The notes beneath the pieces are model-generated. The model did not search any database. It had not been told where the DNA came from and saw only the letters and a list, made by a program, of their open reading frames with translations. Shown here piece after piece: positions 48,936-61,521 of a stretch of 64,000 nt of DNA (positions are counted from its first letter, which is position 1; every line of letters begins with the position of its first letter). The position numbers and the translations under genes were made by a program. The DNA lies in assembly GCF_005239225.2 (NCBI RefSeq), contig NC_133297.1, positions 186,001 to 250,000 of the forward strand, read 5' to 3'. Source of the DNA: Populus alba. Its lineage: Eukaryota > Streptophyta > Magnoliopsida > Malpighiales > Salicaceae.

Positions 48936-51574
48936 TCAAAGCAAGACTAGAGCTAGAAACATTGATGATATTACAAATTGAATTCTCAAAACTTGCAGGT
49001 TCGTAGTCCCGCTCCCTCCTTGAGGAGACACAGGTCCAGGTGCCACAGATGGTGTAAATCCTCCAGTTGAGTTCGAAGTGGTAGTTGAACTGTTTCAAGA
49101 TATTCACAATTTTAGAAGACGCCAAAATCAAGTGAATTGCTAAAAGAGATTTTAGAGTAGAATGGATCAACCACAAGCAGATTCAGATTCTTACCTCCCA
49201 GTAAATTTACAAGATCCATAACCTGCAAGAACAAACCATATAAGAATAAATGATTAAGGAACAAAAGCAATAAAAATTCTCGATCTACAATAGCAATGTC
49301 TTTCATCACTTTCCTCCCTTCTTGATAGGAAAATCAGACAAAGGACAAGGTGCAAAGTGAAAGCAACGTGAAAAGCCTATTTGGCGGGACCAAAATCTGG
49401 ATTTATCAGGAACAGAACTCACCACTAATTATTGGCATTTTCAGAGACTATTAGCTTGGACTTCCTTGCTTCATGAGTTCATTTCCAGCTATTTATGGTG
49501 TTTCAATTAACATGATACTCAGAACATGTACTGAGTGAATACAAGGCATAGCCATGGACATCATGTAAAGTAGCATTTAATGCATAAAACCTATCTTTCA
49601 TAAAAAAAGCACATGGTAAAATCCCACTATGCTTCTATCTTCCAAGACTTGAGATGCGACTGCTCTAGAACCATTGATTTAAATATGCCAAAACAATCAA
49701 ATAGCATGAGCTAAATGAAATTCCCTGTCGTGGAAAACCCAGCAGCTCCCAGCATGGAACTAGTAGACGAGAAAAATAAGATAAAAAAATAATGAGAAAA
49801 GGATAGATGGACTTACTGGGATTAGATGTGGTTGTTGTCGCAGTACCATCAAAATCACATGTTGCCCCAGCCAGATGCATTTTTTGATAATAATCATTGT
49901 AAGCATAAGATGCGTGGTTCTGGTAAGTATTAGGAAGATAGCATGGTTGCCCTTCTTGAATAGCACTGCAGTTGGCTCCTCCTTGCCCACATGCCCAGTT
50001 CAGTCCTACTTGCAACTTACCAGGATCCGCATTTGGTTTGGCAACGCAGAAATCAGAATTATTTCCAGTAATTTGATTGGAAGTACTCAAACTAAAAGTA
50101 TAAACAGAGCTGCCATTGGTGAAAAACAAGCCCCAGTTTTTCTCAGACACAGGCCCAGGCCTCTTGTCTTCATTGAACATCTCATAAATGTATGTGTTGA
50201 TGGGAAACTTTGGCTGACTAGGTGGTCCTGAATCATTTTGAACTCGCCGAATCATATTATTATTGAAGGTCTCGGCATTATCTGCAGTGGCATCAGGTTC
50301 ATTGGCTCCGCCAAGCCAAGGCCACCCAGTTTCTGTAACTACAATTGGGATTCCAGACATGTTCAGAGCATCTATAGAATAATAGGTAGCATCCACCATG
50401 GCGTCAAACATGCTGTCATAGTGAGAAAGAGTGTTGGGGTCAACAATCTGTTTGACTGGAGGAAGTGATCGGAAAAGAGCATAATCAAGAGGGAAAATGC
50501 CATTTCCAGATGTGTATCCAAAATATGGATATGCATTTAACATGTAGTATGAGTTAGTGTTTTTCAAGAACTGAAGAATCTGATAAATTGTAGAGTCCCA
50601 TGATGAATTAAAGGTGGCAGTTGAGGGTGGGAAAGGCCTGGGGATAACGTCCATGGCTTGAGGGGTTGAAACTTTGACTTGAAAATTTAGATTTGAAGCA
50701 ACAAGGGCTTTGTGGAGGTAGTTCATGGCTGGAACCAAAACAGGGACAACATTAGGGATTGTGGTAAGAACCTCACTGCCAACTGCAATGGCTGTAATGT
50801 TGGTTGAAGGCAAGTAAGCTGCAACATTTTGATTAATCCACGCTGCTGCTTTTGATGCAGATTCCCCAATTCCTAAGATTTCCTCATTTGTAACACCAAC
50901 CATCACTTCTATCCCACTGTCTGCAAGGGCTTTCAACATGTGGGCATCAGCATCATAGAGGCGCACATGAGTAATCTGATTGGCTTTCAGAATGGCAACC
51001 ACATCTGGAGCCGACGGCATGTTTGAAACATCAGTTCCAATATTTATTCCTACAAATGCACCTGCAAATTCAAGATTGTGATTTCAGCAACAAATGGTGA
51101 GATGGGTAATCCTATTCTAGAAACATGAATTATCTCACCCACATTTTCTTTTTGAAAATGAAAATTTTCAGGTCCTCACAAGCATTACTAAAGTTCAAGA
51201 TGATGAAAAAATAGATAAATCCTTTAAGGGCACAATATGTTTGAAAAGTTCTGAGTGCACTTTTGCACTTTTTTTGGTCATATAATACATAAACCACAAG
51301 CCCTAAGGACTATCAAGTGAACTAGTACATATTATGATAAAATCTTCCATGAAGCTAAATAACACTACATGGTTTTCACATTTTAATTCCTACAAGAATG
51401 TCCGAGGCCTCATGGTAAGGGCTCAACATTTCTAAAGCAGATTGAGCTCCTTATCTAATCCTGACTTTGCCCTTAATAAGGACAGTAGCAAAAGATCCAG
51501 AACAACTTTACCAAGTTACCTGATGCATAGTGGAGAGTGGTAACAATAAGCAAAAGAAGTCTTCCAGGCACCAT
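48936..51574 (-). CDS. GPI-anchored glucan endo-1,3-beta-glucosidase (GH17 + CBM43)
   Basis: Extracellular beta-1,3-glucanase; GPI-anchored members with an X8/CBM43 domain act on callose at the plasma membrane and plasmodesmata. Four exons: 51574-51520, 51061-49817, 49222-49195 (28 nt), 49089-48936; 1482 nt, 493 aa. Signal peptide MVPGRLLLLIVTTLHYAS, then GAFVGINIGTDVSNMPSAPD, the family's mature start. GH17 catalytic residues: acid/base E in AIAVGSEVL and nucleophile E in VVTETGWPW. The C-terminal CBM43 starts DFCVAKPNADPGKLQVGLNW with ACGQGGANCSAIQEGQPCY and ends YGSCKFTGS. A Ser/Thr/Gly/Pro-rich linker (SNSTGGFTPSVAPGPVSPQG) and the hydrophobic tail IQFVISSMFLALVLL form a GPI signal with omega site around GGSGTTN. 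Length and layout match Arabidopsis At2g01630-like proteins. All junctions are GT-AG and in phase. Confidence 0.96.
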
Positions 51575-53535
51575 CTGATCCAAGAAACTTCAATACAAAT
51601 TATACTCTCGTCTTTTATCTCTTAGCCTTAAACTGCCAAAAGTTTCAGCAAACACATGCAAAATGTTATAAGAAACCAATGGCCAGAGAGCACGGTTTAG
51701 CTGAAGCTGGCAATACAAAGAAAGAAACTCAGAAATTCCACACATGGAGATACCCAGAAATCATAAATCAATTGCCTCCAGGACTAGATAATATGCCAGG
51801 TATATAACAAGCAAACCAGCTCACCGAAAAAGTTTGAAAGAACTAAGAAGCACAGCAAAATAGGTTGCACAGGCAAATACAAAAATCAAAACCGTTTATG
51901 TGCAAAGGGGAAGGGAGGTGGTAAATAAAACCCATACGGAAAAGATTACTTGGAATTCATGTCCATGTATTCATATAGATCAGAAAATTATTGAGTTCTC
52001 ACCATCTGAGAATGTACCTACCTTCTCTGCCCATTCAAAAGACCCTACAATCAAATTCATAGCAACTCCTCTTAAGCAGAGAAAAGGTGATACTTCACCA
52101 GATGCCTAAGACTCCAATTTTCAAACCAAGAAAATCACAAACCAGCCCAGTTTAGCCAGGGATTTGATTAGATTTCATCTAAATCCAACTATCTGTTACC
52201 TAACAAGTAACAATTGCCATTTCGTTCTCCAAATGAAAAACAATAGCCAAACATGTTGGACTTCTGAAACTCACATATTGAAACATCAAAGAAATGTCAC
52301 GTGCACAGCAATTCAGATTGCTTTCTTCAATTCTCAGCCAAGAGAAAAGGCATAGAACCAGGTGGACAAATCTACTAAAATTAGAGCTGGGCCGAAAAAC
52401 TTACAAACAACATAAAAAAAAAAGACAACAGCAATATAAACAGATAAAACCACAGGTAAGCAAAGAGATGCAAGGTCATCCTCATAGGTCCAGTTTTATA
52501 AGGAAAATAACTTCTCATTTCACACAAATTCAAGGCCGGCAATAGTCTGAGAACTTTTCAGACCTTGATTTTTTCCACGTGAGAAAATAAGAGGACAATC
52601 ATTTCAACAATCAAATTCCAAGCACAAGATGCAAGTAAACAAGAAGAAATGACTCTACCTTTAATATGTGAGATTTCTCAATGCAGCAAATCTCAAGCAA
52701 CCAAACGCATACTAAGTGAGAATTTAGAACAAATTGACCACCAGACTGCAAGAGAGACATTAAAAACCCATACCCACACTAGCTCTTTCAAGGGAACAAG
52801 GGAGAGAGACAAACTTTGGACATACATTTCAACTTCAAGAATCCAAAAAACTCCACACAACAGCAAACAAAGACCCAGAAATCCTTAAATCTTAAAAAAA
52901 CCCAGATGCCAGAACCCTAAACAACAAGCACCCAGATGCCAAAACTTGAAAGAAAACATCATATAGCACAGAACCCAGATAAGAAAACCAGGAAAAGAGA
53001 CAATAAACAGTACCTGATCCAGCTGTATCAAGCTGAAACACTCCAAAAAACCAAGCCCTATATGCAACTTTCAGAGAGTTACCAAACCCTTATATAACAA
53101 AAAAAACAGCTACAATCAACTCCAAAAACTAAACCTTTTTGAACCTAGCACACAGAATCTGAAAGACAATCTACACGGATATCAAACTAGCCCCACTAAA
53201 GTAAAGGCATTATCTTTCTGTGGAAAGAACCAAAGAGCCAGAAGAACATCCTTCCAGTCTCTAGAGCGAATACTTAACTAAACGTTAACTCTTTCATTAA
53301 ATACGTTAAGTACCCTTTCAAACAGTACCCCCACCATACTAGAAAATGAGTTCAGATTTCATTAAAGGCTTACCAGATATGAAAGAAACCTTCTGATGGC
53401 AGGCTTTGTTGTCACTAAGCTTGACCGATGTTAGATAGCCAACAAGACCAAAGACAAAAGCCCTGCAAATCTTTGATGTCCCTTGTTTCGTCTTATTTGC
53501 GATTTTAGTTTACTATACAACTTAAAAATATGTTC
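51575..53535 (-). other. GH17 5' leader and promoter region
   Basis: No separate gene. On the minus strand ATCAG/GTACTGT at about 53013 is a plausible donor for a 5'-UTR intron ending near the start codon. The sequence is moderately AT-rich with scattered short open frames that look random. Upstream part is the likely promoter. Confidence 0.4.
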
Positions 53536-53570
53536 TTTTTTTTTTTTTTTTGGGGGGGGGGGGGGGGGGG
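53536..53570. repeat. Poly-T(16) joined to poly-G(19)
   Basis: Sixteen T followed directly by nineteen G on the plus strand, about 2 kb upstream of the GH17 start codon. Confidence 0.9.
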
Positions 53571-53801
53571 CAATGCAAATCACATAGATATCATCATTGT
53601 TTATTCTCAGCTCAAATGGATGGTGATTATATGTTAATTAGGATTATTAAATTAAGAGAAGGCTAAGCAAGAAAAGAGAAAGAAAGTGAGACTTTTTTTT
53701 ATGTGATTTTTTTCCCTCCAAAAGTCTTTTTTATGAGCTTGGAAGGGATATGAAAAGTCAAAAGGGAAACGGTTTAGACTGAAAACAGGCAGGCTGGTGA
53801 T

Positions 53802-53913
53802 AAAAGCAGAGTAAAAGGGATTTAATTTGAGGGAAAAAAAATTTAAAAGCAGAGTAAAAGGGATTTAATTTGAGGGAAAAAAAATTTAAAAGCAGAGTAA
53901 AAGGGATTTAATT
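53802..53913. repeat. 43-bp tandem repeat, 2.6 copies
   Basis: AAAAGCAGAGTAAAAGGGAT and the next 23 bases start at 53802, 53845 and 53888. The first two units are identical; the third stops after 26 bases. Confidence 0.97.
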
Positions 53914-55257
53914 CAATTCCAGTGGCCATTAATGAGTATGTTTTTCATAATGACCAAATTCAGATTTTTATTTGAGGACCAAAATAGAAAGATAAACCAA
54001 TTCTGCTTTGAAATTTTTTCAAATTTTAAATTAATTTTTTTATATTTTAAAAAAATAAAAAAATACTATTTTGTTATATTCTTAAATAAAAATATTTTAA
54101 AAAATAATAAATAATTCCTAGACATTTTCAACTGGCTTTTTTCAAATGGGTTATCAAGGACTTATTATTTCATGGGTCCCTTGTTTGTCACTAAATACAT
54201 GCTGCCTATAGCATGAGTCATTCACTGGTAATTTCCTCCGGGGATAAATATAATCAAAGCTTGGATCCAATATATATATATATATAATTCTAAGCTTTTT
54301 TAAAAAAATAAAAAACACTAAAACAACATCATTTTTCCACTAATCTAGCCCAATCCAATTCTCAGCCCAGGCTGAGTTTCAAAACTATCAGCCCAGCCTG
54401 AATTTCAAAACCATGCTTCCCATTCAATAACAAATGCTAGGGAAAGTGGGTTAAAAGGAGAAGAGGTTACAAGATGAAAGGATTGGCATGGTGCTCCTTT
54501 TGTTAGCTTTGATTAGCAGCGAGAGACAAAAACAGGAACAAAGAACATTTACTTCATTTTCATAATTCGAAACCCAGATGAGAGACATTCCACAGTTTAA
54601 GCTCAAAGAAGCAAGCTTTAGTACCATGATACCTTTTGAACAAACTTGATGGGAGCGTCAGTGCAACTCCATAAATCTCGATATAATCTCAGAGTGGAGC
54701 CCTAAGAAGTAAAGCACATGAATTTGACATCAGAATGTTGGATGGCAAATCCGACTAGATACAGACCAGACACTGAGCACAATGAAAATTGTATCCCCGC
54801 TTAGTTGTAAAGTGGAATGCTGAGGGTACCAAACGTCAAAAGCATCTCCCTTTTTATACTTTTTGGTCCCGCAGAAACCACACTTTTCCCATAGAGACAG
54901 ATCCAAGACAGCTGCTCCCCCACTAAAACAAACAGCTTAGCTGAATCACTGGGACGTTTGCAGGGAACAACACATCACAGAGGAAATGCCTCTCAACATT
55001 CTGCATAATGGGGCACTGAAGCATCTTTTGATACGGGGCTCGAAGAGCAAATAACTAAATTAACAATTTTTTAGATGATTTTGAACTAAAAATCTTCCAC
55101 GCAACATTAAGTGCAATAACAATCAAAGCATTCTACAAAGTTGAAACCAGAAGCCAACAAAATCTAGATCAAATACCATCTGATAGAACAGCACTCACAT
55201 CAAAAACATAATCCAAAGGACAAGCAGGTGATACAACCATCTGTTTCCATGCAAGGA
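53914..55257. other. Intergenic, then 3' UTR of the SR protein gene
   Basis: AT-rich to about 54.45 kb with a short (AT)n near 54270. The more balanced part from about 54.5 kb is probably 3' UTR of the minus-strand SR gene. No other gene seen. Confidence 0.45.
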
Positions 55258-58230
55258 TTATGGACTAGGAGACTTGTCTCCATTTACTTCTTTAGGATAT
55301 TCATCATGAATTGGGCTACGGCTTCTGCTTCTTCTTGGGCTACGGCTCCGGCTCCTAGCTGGGCTCTGGATCTGACCCCTATTTGGAGTTTGGCTGTGGC
55401 TCCTTGATCGTGAATATGACCTCTCTTGACTGTACCTCCTCTCTCGGGGTGAAACAGATCTGCTTCAAAGCAAAAGGTCAGACGTGCACATTAAAAGAGG
55501 GAGCAATAATTATTAAAAAGTACCAGAACTCTATGCGCCTCAGGGAACCAATCACAAGACGTGTGAGCAGCAGAAAATATCCTATTTTTACATCTATAGT
55601 CCAACATCAAACAGGCCAATTCAGTTTTGGGGCGTAAAGGCTGAATAAGTATAGTTAATAAGAAACCAGGGAGGAGACATAGAATACAGAACTAAAAAGG
55701 AATCCTTGGCAGTGTTTCACAAGCAGTTTGGAACAGCTAATGCATTTGCTTTGGATGCAAAAGGCATACAGGTTCCTCCATAAGAGACAAATATTGGGTT
55801 CCTACAGGAAAAAAACAAGAACCAGAAAGTAATAAATGCAAACCTTGAGTGATGCCTTCTTTTTGGAGGGGAATAATAATCACGACTGTGAGACCGGGAT
55901 GTTGCATGGCGTGGCGGTGGAGAACGAGAATGGCGTGGTGACCGAGAATAACGAGGAGGTGATCTTCTTCTATCACCAACTCGACCCCTGTAACAGAATG
56001 GACACATTTTGAAGATTATCAAACCAGAAAATCTTGGAAGACTAATACATATAGTGAAAATCATGAAATACAACCCAGAATTTGGACTAAGTGAGCTTTA
56101 AAACAAATCATGAACACAAGTTATAGATTCAAAAATACAAGTCCTGTAAACATCCTTATATCATGTCATGGCATGATTGGCATGTGAAAGACTTCCCCAT
56201 ACTTTCCACAAATTCTGAAATCATCGCAATCTACAAATGCATCTGATCTTGTGATTTTGTTTAGGTTCACTTCTGAACAGAATAATTCAAATCATTAAGC
56301 CCCAACCCAACTTGAAAGGAAAAACACAACAGGTAAAAAGAGATGAAAAAAAAAAAAAACAATGACATTCAGCAACCATCTAAGTTATCTCAACAGAATA
56401 GAAAAATAACTGTTCAATGAAAAGCACTCATGTCACTCAAAATCAACCCTGTCAGGCAAGCAAAGAAACAAAAGATAACACTTACCTAGTGGCTGTGCGC
56501 TCCCTTGCTCTCATATCAACTGGCTTCTTCCTATTCTCCTCGGCAAATACAACAGTCAACTCCCGGCCAAGAAAGACACGACCATCCATATGATGTTTTG
56601 CCTCTGCAGCATCATGAGGATCTGCATATTGGACAAAACCAAAACCACGGGGTTCCCTGCCAAAAGAAGATGATAATGAAACAGATTGAAGATTAGTACC
56701 ACCATATCAGCTACAAAAGAAGGAATCGGGCACGAGAACCATAAACCTTTTTGCCAATGAAATTTACCAACACAATCCCCATTATATGAAGGTCATGATA
56801 TGAAAAAGCAAGCACACTGCTGACCTTGCAAGTGTCAGTTTAAAGATGACTTGAAACTCTTCAAGACTTGGAACCTCTCCACAATGTATTCAAACCCAAC
56901 TTCCTTCAAATCTTCACTATCATTAACATCATCTTCAAAAGGACTCTAATTACTTGATTGGTGGCTTCAAAACTTTAATTTCACTGTTAAATCTCAAGAA
57001 CTTCAATTAATGAACCCAGCCTCTGATTACAGATGAGTATTATATCATGAAGAGATGACCCAAAAGAAATTTGGAGGAATAGGGGGCTTAAAGGGCCTGC
57101 TCGATGAAACCAAACAAACTGCTAAACATAATTTGAACTTCCCAAAGATTATAAGAAAGATAACATTAAAAAGTTTAAGAAACTATGGCTCAAGCTAATA
57201 AGTTTCCGATGCAATGTAGGAAGGAAATCAGATGATAGGAGAGAGAACAAATAACGTAATGCTGGGGAAATAACCTCGTAATATCAGTCCCAACAGTTTC
57301 AAAAGGGGATTAATTTTGAAATTGAAACCAAACAAGACCATTGACAGCATGAATCCCAATGAATGTCAACACAAGATAGTTAGAAAATGCAAAACCCTAC
57401 TTAGAGTTTTTTTAAAGAAATACTTAAAAAAAAATCATATCAGCAAACTTTATCTATCAACAGCTAAAAGACTCACCCAGTATAATAGTCTCTAGGCAAG
57501 TAGATGTCCTTAAGAGCACCAAACTGTTCAAATGGCCTGCGAAGGTCTTCTGGCCTGCAAATAGCATTTACATAATTGTCATGTGCTGATGAAAAAAGAA
57601 ACATAAAGTTTATGGTCCCAAAATATTCAGCTATTAATAGGAAGTGGTGCATACTGCATCATGATAAGTTTAGTTTTGGATAGGTTCCCACTCTCAGCAA
57701 CATGAATGTCACCAGTTGCATCGTTAACTTGAGTGGAGTTTCTCTCCGCAAGGAGACAGAATAACTCTTCCATCACTCCTGCTGTCTCTTGTGCACACGT
57801 AAAACTTTCCTTAAGTGGCAACTAGTGCAATGGTCCACTGGCACAAAGCCGCAAGGCCACGCAGATGAATGCTCATTGTGTATTAATATGCATCTAAGAT
57901 CAGCAGTACCCTTTAGGCACTCACTCTCTAGCATTCTAACATGCACGTGCGATTCTTGTGTCTAGCCAGGTCTTGGTTGGACAGGTATAAAAGAATGAAA
58001 GCATATAAGCAACATTTTTTAGATCATCCACTACTTGCAAATCTAATTCAAATGTCAAAGAACATAAGTTGTGAAAGGAAAGCAAACCTGCAATCATGAC
58101 GGAGGTTGCGAACTAGAAGGCTGGTAGGAAGATCCCTACTACGTCCACCATAACGTCCCCGAGGACTAGGACTCCGTCCCCTTCTACTATAGCCCCTTGG
58201 AGGTGATGGACTATAACTCCTTCCTCTCAT
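55258..58230 (-). CDS. SCL33: SR splicing factor, SC35-like (SCL33/SCL30A type)
   Basis: Plant-specific SR protein that binds pre-mRNA and U1/U2 snRNP partners to influence splice-site choice in nuclear speckles. Five exons: 58230-58088, 57554-57477, 56656-56486, 55987-55844, 55459-55258; 738 nt, 245 aa. The start begins MRGRSYSPSPPRGYSRRGRS, matching the SCL33/SCL30A N-terminal extension; no ATG lies in frame just upstream. One RRM (~36-115): RNP2 LLVRNL, RNP1 RGFGFVQY, ending GRELTVVFAEENRKKP. The rest is an RS domain (DRRRSPPRYSRSP, SRSRSHSQTPN, RSRSRSPRRSRSRSP), ending NGDKSPSP. Introns 1 and 2 are long (533 and 820 nt) relative to the exons, usual for SR genes regulated by alternative splicing. 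The exact paralogue (SCL33, SCL30A, SCL28) is my best guess from the N-terminus. Confidence 0.94.
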
Positions 58231-59170
58231 CTCCACAAAATTGTTTGCTCTCTGTTCAATTTAAAATTACCTATGAAGGAAATAGTACCACGATGAAGAA
58301 AAACCCCGGCCAGAGTAAGAAACTATTAAATCATGTGCAGCAACAAAATCCAATTACTGGCTTCATATGATAAAGTAATCTACTTTAACCAGATAGCTTC
58401 CCTGATGCAACAAGTGAAGAGTTCACTGCCTGAGAAAATAACCCACTAAATGTACTAATAACACGTTAAACCCATCATTTTTTTTGCAGCAAAGCCATAA
58501 ATTAGCTCCTCTCCTCCAAGTTTGGATAGCGTTTACACAAAATATTGCACATAACTAACTCATCAGCCTTAGGAACAAACCCATTAATCATACCAATAAC
58601 CTAAGCATGTAATATAATAAAAAACCCTAACCCATTATCTCCTTCCTAATAACTCATTAAACCCATTAAATACTTCATCTTTTTTCTTGCATCAGACCCA
58701 AAATTCATTACTCTCCTTCATTAATTTACACATATTTAGAAGAAACCGTTATTTATCTTCTTTTTTAACAAAGACCCATTAAACTAAATAGAGCATTAAA
58801 CCCTAAATATATCAATTAATTCAACAAAACAAGAAGAACCCGTTATTTATCATTTTTTTAACAAAGACCCACTAACCTAAATAGAGCATTAAACCCTAAA
58901 AATATCAATTAATTCAAAAAAATCAACATTAACTACTTACATTAATATTCAAGCCATAAACACGTAAAAATAAAAAAGCAACAGTCGACAGAGATCAAAA
59001 CGACATAAGAATCTAAATTGAATCGTAACAGAGAACGCAAGGGAGGGGAAGAGAGACCTGTTAATCGGAAGATTAGGGCTCCGCGGAGGAGAGAGTTCGA
59101 GAGAAGACAGCGATGTGGCTGCGATAACGGGAACAAAGAGGAACGATGCGTTAGGAGGTTGTGGATATAG
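58231..59170 (-). other. SR gene 5' leader with probable UTR intron
   Basis: Minus strand shows ATTAACAG/GTCTCTC near 59058, a good donor. AG-ending acceptors occur just before the ATG at 58230 (GAACAGAGAG..., GTGGAG). An intron of about 0.8 kb in the 5' UTR is likely. Transcription probably starts near 59.15 kb. Confidence 0.5.
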
Positions 59171-59940
59171 CACACAGCAAGGGTTAAGGATTAACTACGG
59201 TTCAGTTAAGGTATTCTATGCCTTTAGATTTGTGGGTCCCATTGGGTCCATTAATCTAGTGGCTGAGAGTTTTTTATTTTGAAATATGATAGTCATAAAA
59301 GCCGGTCCAGTACATGAGTGTGACGTTGCTTTAAAATTGACGTTGATTAGATCAATTTTAATTAACCTCCACTCATCCAAATTGACGTTGATTTAAAATT
59401 TATTTTTAGAAAAATTGAAAGGATATATTTAAAATTAAAAAAAAAAAAAGATAAGTTAGGTTTTTTCTGGATTTTTATTGGATTATAGATTGATTTATTA
59501 TGTAATATTTGTTTATTGTTTTTTATTGTCTTCAGACAGAAAATAAAAGGATAGTAAAGACAAAAAAAAAAAATGATAGAAAATGAGACTAAGACATAAT
59601 TATATTTAATAATGATATATATTGTAAAGTGATTATTTTTTTTATCTTGTTTGGTTATGATGTACAGGATATAATAAAATATAAATTTTTTTATTAAATT
59701 TACATATTTAAATAATAATAAATTTATTATTTTTTATTTTAATTTATATTGAGTGTTGAAATTAATAATATCATAATAGCTCTAGTTATAAAACATTGAC
59801 TAACTTGACGAGTTGATCCATGGCCTAAATTGATCCGAGTTTATGAAAAAATAAATGAAGGGTTGACATGTCAACCAGGATAAAACATGAGTTAAAAACT
59901 CATTAATTTTTTTGAAAAAAAAAAAACATTTTTTGTTAGT
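59171..59940. other. Intergenic AT-rich DNA, no gene seen
   Basis: Holds the upstream side of the SR promoter and AT-rich DNA leading into the minisatellite. No coding sequence recognised. Confidence 0.5.
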
Positions 59941-60480
59941 CGAGTTAACCCTCCTAGCCCATAACCTGAACATTATCTTGAATCATTCTCGAATCAGGTT
60001 TTTAAAACTATAATAAAAATTATTTTTATTCATATATTAACTTGAGTCAACCCAAGTTAATCCACCTGATTTGTGATTGTGGCTTTGTCTCGGGCTGACC
60101 TTCGAATCAAGTTTAAAAACTATGATAATAACTACATTTATTTTATGTTAAGCAAGGTCCGCTCAGGTCGATCCTCTTAATGCATAACTTGGACTTTACA
60201 CCGGATCGACCCTTAAGGCGGGTTTAAAAAAACTATGATAATAACTACTTTTATTTTATATTTTACTTTGATCAATAATCAATTTCACTCGTGACTTGTC
60301 CCAAATCAACGCTCAGTTAAATTTTAAAACTATTATAATAATTTTTTTTATTCTTACACTGACCCTGGTTAACCCAACTCGTGGCTAATGACCCGAGTCT
60401 TACTCTGGATCGACCCTTACGTTGAGTGTTAATATTATGATAATAATCATTTTTATTTTTACATGTTTTAGTTAAATAAT
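59941..60480 (+). repeat. Minisatellite array, ~95-115 bp units, about 5 copies
   Basis: Each unit has TTTAAAAACTATGATAATAA, then CTACTTTTATTTTA, then GT-rich text of the type AACCCAACTCGTGGCT...GACCCGAGTC...GGATCGACCCTT. The anchor TATGATAATA or its variants falls near 60011, 60121, 60236, 60331 and 60437. Units are 75-85% alike by eye. Confidence 0.8.
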
Positions 60481-60820
60481 TTAAGAATTGAAAGTTTTTT
60501 ACAATAATATTTTAAAAATAAAAAAAAAAATTTTTATTTATAAAAACATATCCATCATGTTTTGAAAAGTATTAAAATTAACTTCAAAACATTCATAAAA
60601 ATGTAAATTTGAGACTAAACATAAATGTGTTTTTTAGAATGATTTCTCAATCATGGCTTCTTTTATTACTTAATGAAACCGTTAAATTCTATCCTTTCTT
60701 TTAAAAAAAAAAAAAAAAAGGAATTGTTTGAGGGTAAAACTGATATAAGAGTTGTTTGATGGTAAAACTGAGATTTCGTATATATTTGGAGGGCATGTTT
60801 GAAGTTTGCCCAAAAAATCT
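60481..60820. other. Upstream flank of TAF7
   Basis: AT-rich, with a 17-base A run near 60703-60719. No gene. The likely TAF7 promoter lies in its right part. Confidence 0.5.
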
Positions 60821-61521
60821 CTGCAAGCTTAGAGCAAAACAGAGACCACAAAACAGAGAGACTCTGCTTTGTGTCTCCCCCATACATACACTACACACGA
60901 TCTCTGCGGAAACAGAGACGTTTGAGCAGGAGTAGGCTGATCATTCCCATCTCCTTAAGCAGATCTTTATGCAGGTTAAAAAACCTTTGTTCCTCCTTTG
61001 TTTTTTTCTCCTTAAATTTAGATGATCAAAGAATAATCTTTTTTTTTTCCTTTTAATCTATCCATGCTATTTTAAATTTTTCTGGGTGTAATCTGAACTG
61101 GGTTTTGATTGCTTTCTGTTCTGGTATATATTTATAGATTAAATGCATGTGTACATGGATGTTCTTGTGTCTTCTTGAGGTTTTTGCTTGCATTTTAGGA
61201 TAAAATTCTATTTTATGTGTAGAATTTAGAAAAAATCGTGCGTGCCCATCAGTTTAAATTGAGATATAGAGCATCTTTGAATTTTGGAATTTAATTTCTT
61301 GCACATTCTAATCCTTTTGTTTTGTGTTTCCTATCATTGAAGCAAGATAATAGGAGTCAATTTTTTGTTAAAGATATCTACTTTAAATTGCTATAGCTTT
61401 AGAAGAAAAATTGTAAATATCTTTATGGAGGTTTCGAGGATGGTTTGTACCTGTGTTGATTTGGGGTGGATTATTAAATCGTTTAGAGGTTGATGTGATA
61501 CTGATTTGTTGTGTAGTACGA
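60821..61521 (+). other. TAF7 5' UTR with an intron
   Basis: Donor ATGCAG/GTTAAA at 60974/60975 and acceptor GTGTAG at 61516 leave a short leader TACGA before the ATG at 61522. The first UTR exon probably begins around 60.82-60.85 kb. Confidence 0.6.

Noticed and set aside
49875..50468. Plus-strand open frames of 118 and 76 codons
   Set aside because: Antisense to the GH17 domain exon.
58942..59175. Minus-strand frames of 74-77 codons near the SR promoter
   Set aside because: Lie in the presumed 5' UTR; Leu/Ser/Pro-rich with no conserved motif.
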